51,571 nucleotides of DNA. Source: UBA8752 sp036159995 (lineage in GTDB: Bacteria; Bacteroidota; Bacteroidia; Flavobacteriales_D; Sanyastnellaceae). A program made the position numbers and the translations under genes. The stretch's first letter is position 1; each line of letters starts with the position of its first letter. The notes under the pieces were generated by a model that was not told the origin of the DNA, did no database searches, and saw only the letters and a program-made list of their open reading frames with translations. Shown here in pieces: positions 49,437-51,571 of this stretch. The stretch spans positions 1 to 51,571 of the forward strand of contig JAYYEI010000043.1 in NCBI GenBank assembly GCA_036159995.1, read 5' to 3'.

Positions 49437-51571
49437 GACAGTTCGAGGAGGATGGTTTGGCCGTTGCGGGGTTCGGTCCCGGGCGCGAGACTCTGGCGTC
49501 GGACCGTGCCCCGCCCCTGGATGTCCACGCGCAAGCCTTGACGCTCGAGCAATTGGAGGGCGTCGCGGAGGGACATGCCGCGGACATCCGGGACGGCGTC
49601 CTCGGGGACGCGCCGGGCGGTGAGGGTGACCTGACGCTCGCCCGTCTGGGCGGCGACGTGGGTCGGAGGCGTGGTGCCCTGTCCGGCCGTGTCCACCAGG
49701 AAGGGCATGTCGAGTTCGTCGTACAGGGCCCGCAGGGTGGCGAGGTGCCCGTTCATGGAGACGGGAAGGCGGGGCGCTCCAGTGAGGGCGCCGCCGTTGT
49801 CTCCGGCGAGTTCGGGCCGGGTGCCGTACAGGTGGTCGGCGACGGCCCGGAAGACCGGCGCAGCCACCACGCCGCCGTAGTAACCGGCCTGGGTCGGGCG
49901 TTGGACGACCACGGCAATGGTGAAGGCCGGACGCTCGGCCGGGAAGTACCCGACGAAGGACCCCCGGTGTCCGTCATAGCCGCCTCCCGGTCGGCTGGCC
50001 CGGGCCGTGCCCGTCTTGCCCGCCACCCGGTAGGGCCGGTTGCGGAACACGTCTTCGGCCGTACCGTGCCCACCGGGGGCACAGACCATGGCCATCATGT
50101 CCTGCAGGGCGGAGAGGGTGGTGCGGCTGGCGATGCGCTCCTCGAGGACAATGGTGGGGAGTTCCTCCACGACCGTGGACCCGTCGAGCAGGGCATCGGC
50201 AAACCGGGGGCGGATGAGCCGGCCGTCGGCGGCGATGGCATTGTAGAAGGCGGCTGTCTGCAGCGGGGTCATCGCCACCTCATAGCCAATGGACATCGAG
50301 GTCAAGGAGCAGGAGCTCCAGGTGCGCTCCCCGGTGCTCTTGTGTACGGTCGGTGTGCCTTCGCCGGCGAGTTCCACTCCGAGTTTCCGTCCGATGCCGA
50401 TGTCGGACAGGGCATCAAGCCAGGCTTGGGGATTCTCTCCGAAGACCTGCTGCACGGCCAAGGCCGTGCCCACATTGGAACTGCGCTCGAAGACCTCCTC
50501 GAGCCGGAGGGGGCCGTAGCCACCTTGGGGATGGCTGGTGTCGGTCATGCGCGAGCACCCTCGGGCCGGCTGGTAGGCGCCGTCTCCGGTATCCAGCGTG
50601 TCGCTCGGGGCAATCCGCCCGGTCTCGAGCATGGCCATGAGGCTCGCCAGCTTGAAGGTGGATCCGGGCTCCACGGCCGAGCCGAGTGCGTGGTTGTAGG
50701 ACTCGGAGCATTGACCGGTCTCGGGGTCCCGGGCTAGGTTGGCGATGGCCACCACGTTGCCGGTCGCGACCTCCATGACCACAGCGCACCCCCATTCGGC
50801 CTTGTGCTTGCCGAGCTGGGCGCGCAGGGCATCGGAAGCGACATCCTGGGTCCGGAGGTCGAGGGTGGTCCGGACATCGAGTCCGGGCTCGGGGGAGCGC
50901 AGGAAATCGTCGGTGGCGGGGATCCAGTAATTGCCGTGGATCCGGCGCATCCAGCGTTCGCCGGCCTGTCCGGATAGAGCGGAGTCGTAGGCGGCTTCGA
51001 TGCCCACGCTGTTGCCTTCGGGCCGGTGCAGGCCGATGGTCCGGTTGGCGAGCGGGCTGAAGGGCTTGTCCCTGCGGGGCTTCTCGGTGAACATGAAGCC
51101 GGATCGGTTCTGGCCCCGTCCGTCAATCCAGGGGAAGGACTCCACGGTTTGGCGGCGGTCCCATTCGATGTTGCGGGCGACGGCCACGTAGCGGCTGGTG
51201 CCCGTTCGGTGGGCGGAGAGCAGGAAGTCTCGCCATCCTTCCGTGCTGCGCTTGCCGAATTCCCGGCGGCAGGCTTCGGCCAAGGCGGGGAGCTCGGTGT
51301 AGAACTCGTCCTTTTCCTGCTCCGTGTCGATGACGGTGGGGTCCCAATGCAGGTCGAACCGGGGCACGCTGGCGGCCAAGAGATGGCCTTCCGCCGAGAG
51401 GATGCGGCCCCGTTCCGGCTCGATGGTGCGCAGTTGGGGCAGCATGGCCTTGCCGGCCTCGTACTGAGGGTCGAGCTGCACCAGGAGGATGCGCGCGACG
51501 ATGCCGACGCCGAAGAGGGCGAAGAGGGCGAAGATGAACCAGGCCCGGGAGGCGATGTGCTCGGTGCGCTT
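49433..51571 (-). CDS. ftsI: Septal transpeptidase FtsI (class B PBP), 5'-truncated by window edge
   Basis: The frame stays open to the window end, so 712 residues are seen and only a few N-terminal ones are missing. The first visible part is a membrane anchor (WFIFALFALFGVGIVARILL), followed by the pedestal domain (GRILSAEGHLLAASVP). The transpeptidase domain has SxxK in EPGSTFKLASL, SxN in ERSSNVGTAL and KTG in VAGKTGTARAS. A C-terminal PASTA domain (VPDVRGMSLRDALQLLE ... GQTILLEL) closes the protein. It cross-links septal peptidoglycan together with FtsW. Upstream genes of the cluster (ftsL, rsmH, mraZ) should lie beyond the window. Confidence 0.96.
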   Translation of the reverse strand, partial: KRTEHIASRAWFIFALFALFGVGIVARILLVQLDPQYEAGKAMLPQLRTIEPERGRILSAEGHLLAASVPRFDLHWDPTVIDTEQEKDEFYTELPALAEACRREFGKRSTEGWRDFLLSAHRTGTSRYVAVARNIEWDRRQTVESFPWIDGRGQNRSGFMFTEKPRRDKPFSPLANRTIGLHRPEGNSVGIEAAYDSALSGQAGERWMRRIHGNYWIPATDDFLRSPEPGLDVRTTLDLRTQDVASDALRAQLGKHKAEWGCAVVMEVATGNVVAIANLARDPETGQCSESYNHALGSAVEPGSTFKLASLMAMLETGRIAPSDTLDTGDGAYQPARGCSRMTDTSHPQGGYGPLRLEEVFERSSNVGTALAVQQVFGENPQAWLDALSDIGIGRKLGVELAGEGTPTVHKSTGERTWSSCSLTSMSIGYEVAMTPLQTAAFYNAIAADGRLIRPRFADALLDGSTVVEELPTIVLEERIASRTTLSALQDMMAMVCAPGGHGTAEDVFRNRPYRVAGKTGTARASRPGGGYDGHRGSFVGYFPAERPAFTIAVVVQRPTQAGYYGGVVAAPVFRAVADHLYGTRPELAGDNGGALTGAPRLPVSMNGHLATLRALYDELDMPFLVDTAGQGTTPPTHVAAQTGERQVTLTARRVPEDAVPDVRGMSLRDALQLLERQGLRVDIQGRGTVRRQSLAPGTEPRNGQTILLELS

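Noticed and set aside
46800..49541. Open frame of over 900 codons antisense to mraY and murE
   Set aside because: The sense genes have every expected motif. The antisense translation is a Gly/Glu/Asp/Val-rich shadow that crosses the gene boundary.

Overview
The window reads as a chromosomal segment of a GC-rich marine-type member of the Bacteroidota, most likely near the Flavobacteriales. The signs are a type IX secretion type B sorting domain, a DUF6089 outer-membrane protein, a PID-CTERM protein with an exosortase, large proteins built of GC(T/M)DPxACNYDP..DGSC repeats, the Bacteroidota order of the division/cell-wall cluster ending in ftsZ and a YqeY gene, and a promoter upstream of guaB that matches the Bacteroidota form TTG-N19-TAnnTTTG. 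No rRNA, tRNA, CRISPR array, transposase or prophage is visible, and no non-coding stretch exceeds about 240 bases.

Layout. 1-936: 3' half of a carbamoyltransferase. 937-7147 (minus): an envelope-folding operon (large PpiC-type isomerase, lipoprotein, SurA-like isomerase, an N-terminally shortened fumarylacetoacetase, MoxR ATPase). 7351-8439 (minus): DUF6089 protein. 8517-13252 (plus): nitronate monooxygenase-like enzyme, a type IX-secreted surface protein, and guaB. 13266-19427 (minus): a compact exopolysaccharide operon (Wzc-like tyrosine kinase, asparagine-synthase-like amidotransferase, two glycosyltransferases). 19492-21052 (plus, divergent from the previous operon): PID-CTERM protein, exosortase and a membrane partner, followed by a small conserved protein. 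21760-31723 (plus): two giant cysteine-rich repeat proteins in tandem, each followed by a strong terminator. 31812-35726 (plus): SDR oxidoreductase, secreted M28 peptidase, nitroreductase, small membrane protein, outer-membrane protein. 35788-36910 (minus): MarR regulator and YceI protein. 37017-51571 (minus): ftsI(partial)-murE-mraY-murD-ftsW-murG-murC-ftsQ-ftsA-ftsZ-yqeY.

How it fits together. The most interesting part is the divergent pair formed by the exopolysaccharide operon and the exosortase/PID-CTERM genes. It has the same kinds of parts as the proteobacterial XrtA/PEP-CTERM polysaccharide loci (BY-kinase, AsnB-type amidotransferase, glycosyltransferases, exosortase, sorted protein) but in miniature. 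The sorted protein is unusual in carrying ten cysteines. Next to it lie two giant Cys-rich proteins that end in a dockerin-like motif and show no recognised type IX signal. Four genes (moxR, the Wzc-like gene, the PID-CTERM gene, marR) share a TAnnTTT element exactly four bases before their ATG, which suggests leaderless transcription. The cell-wall cluster is ordinary for the phylum.
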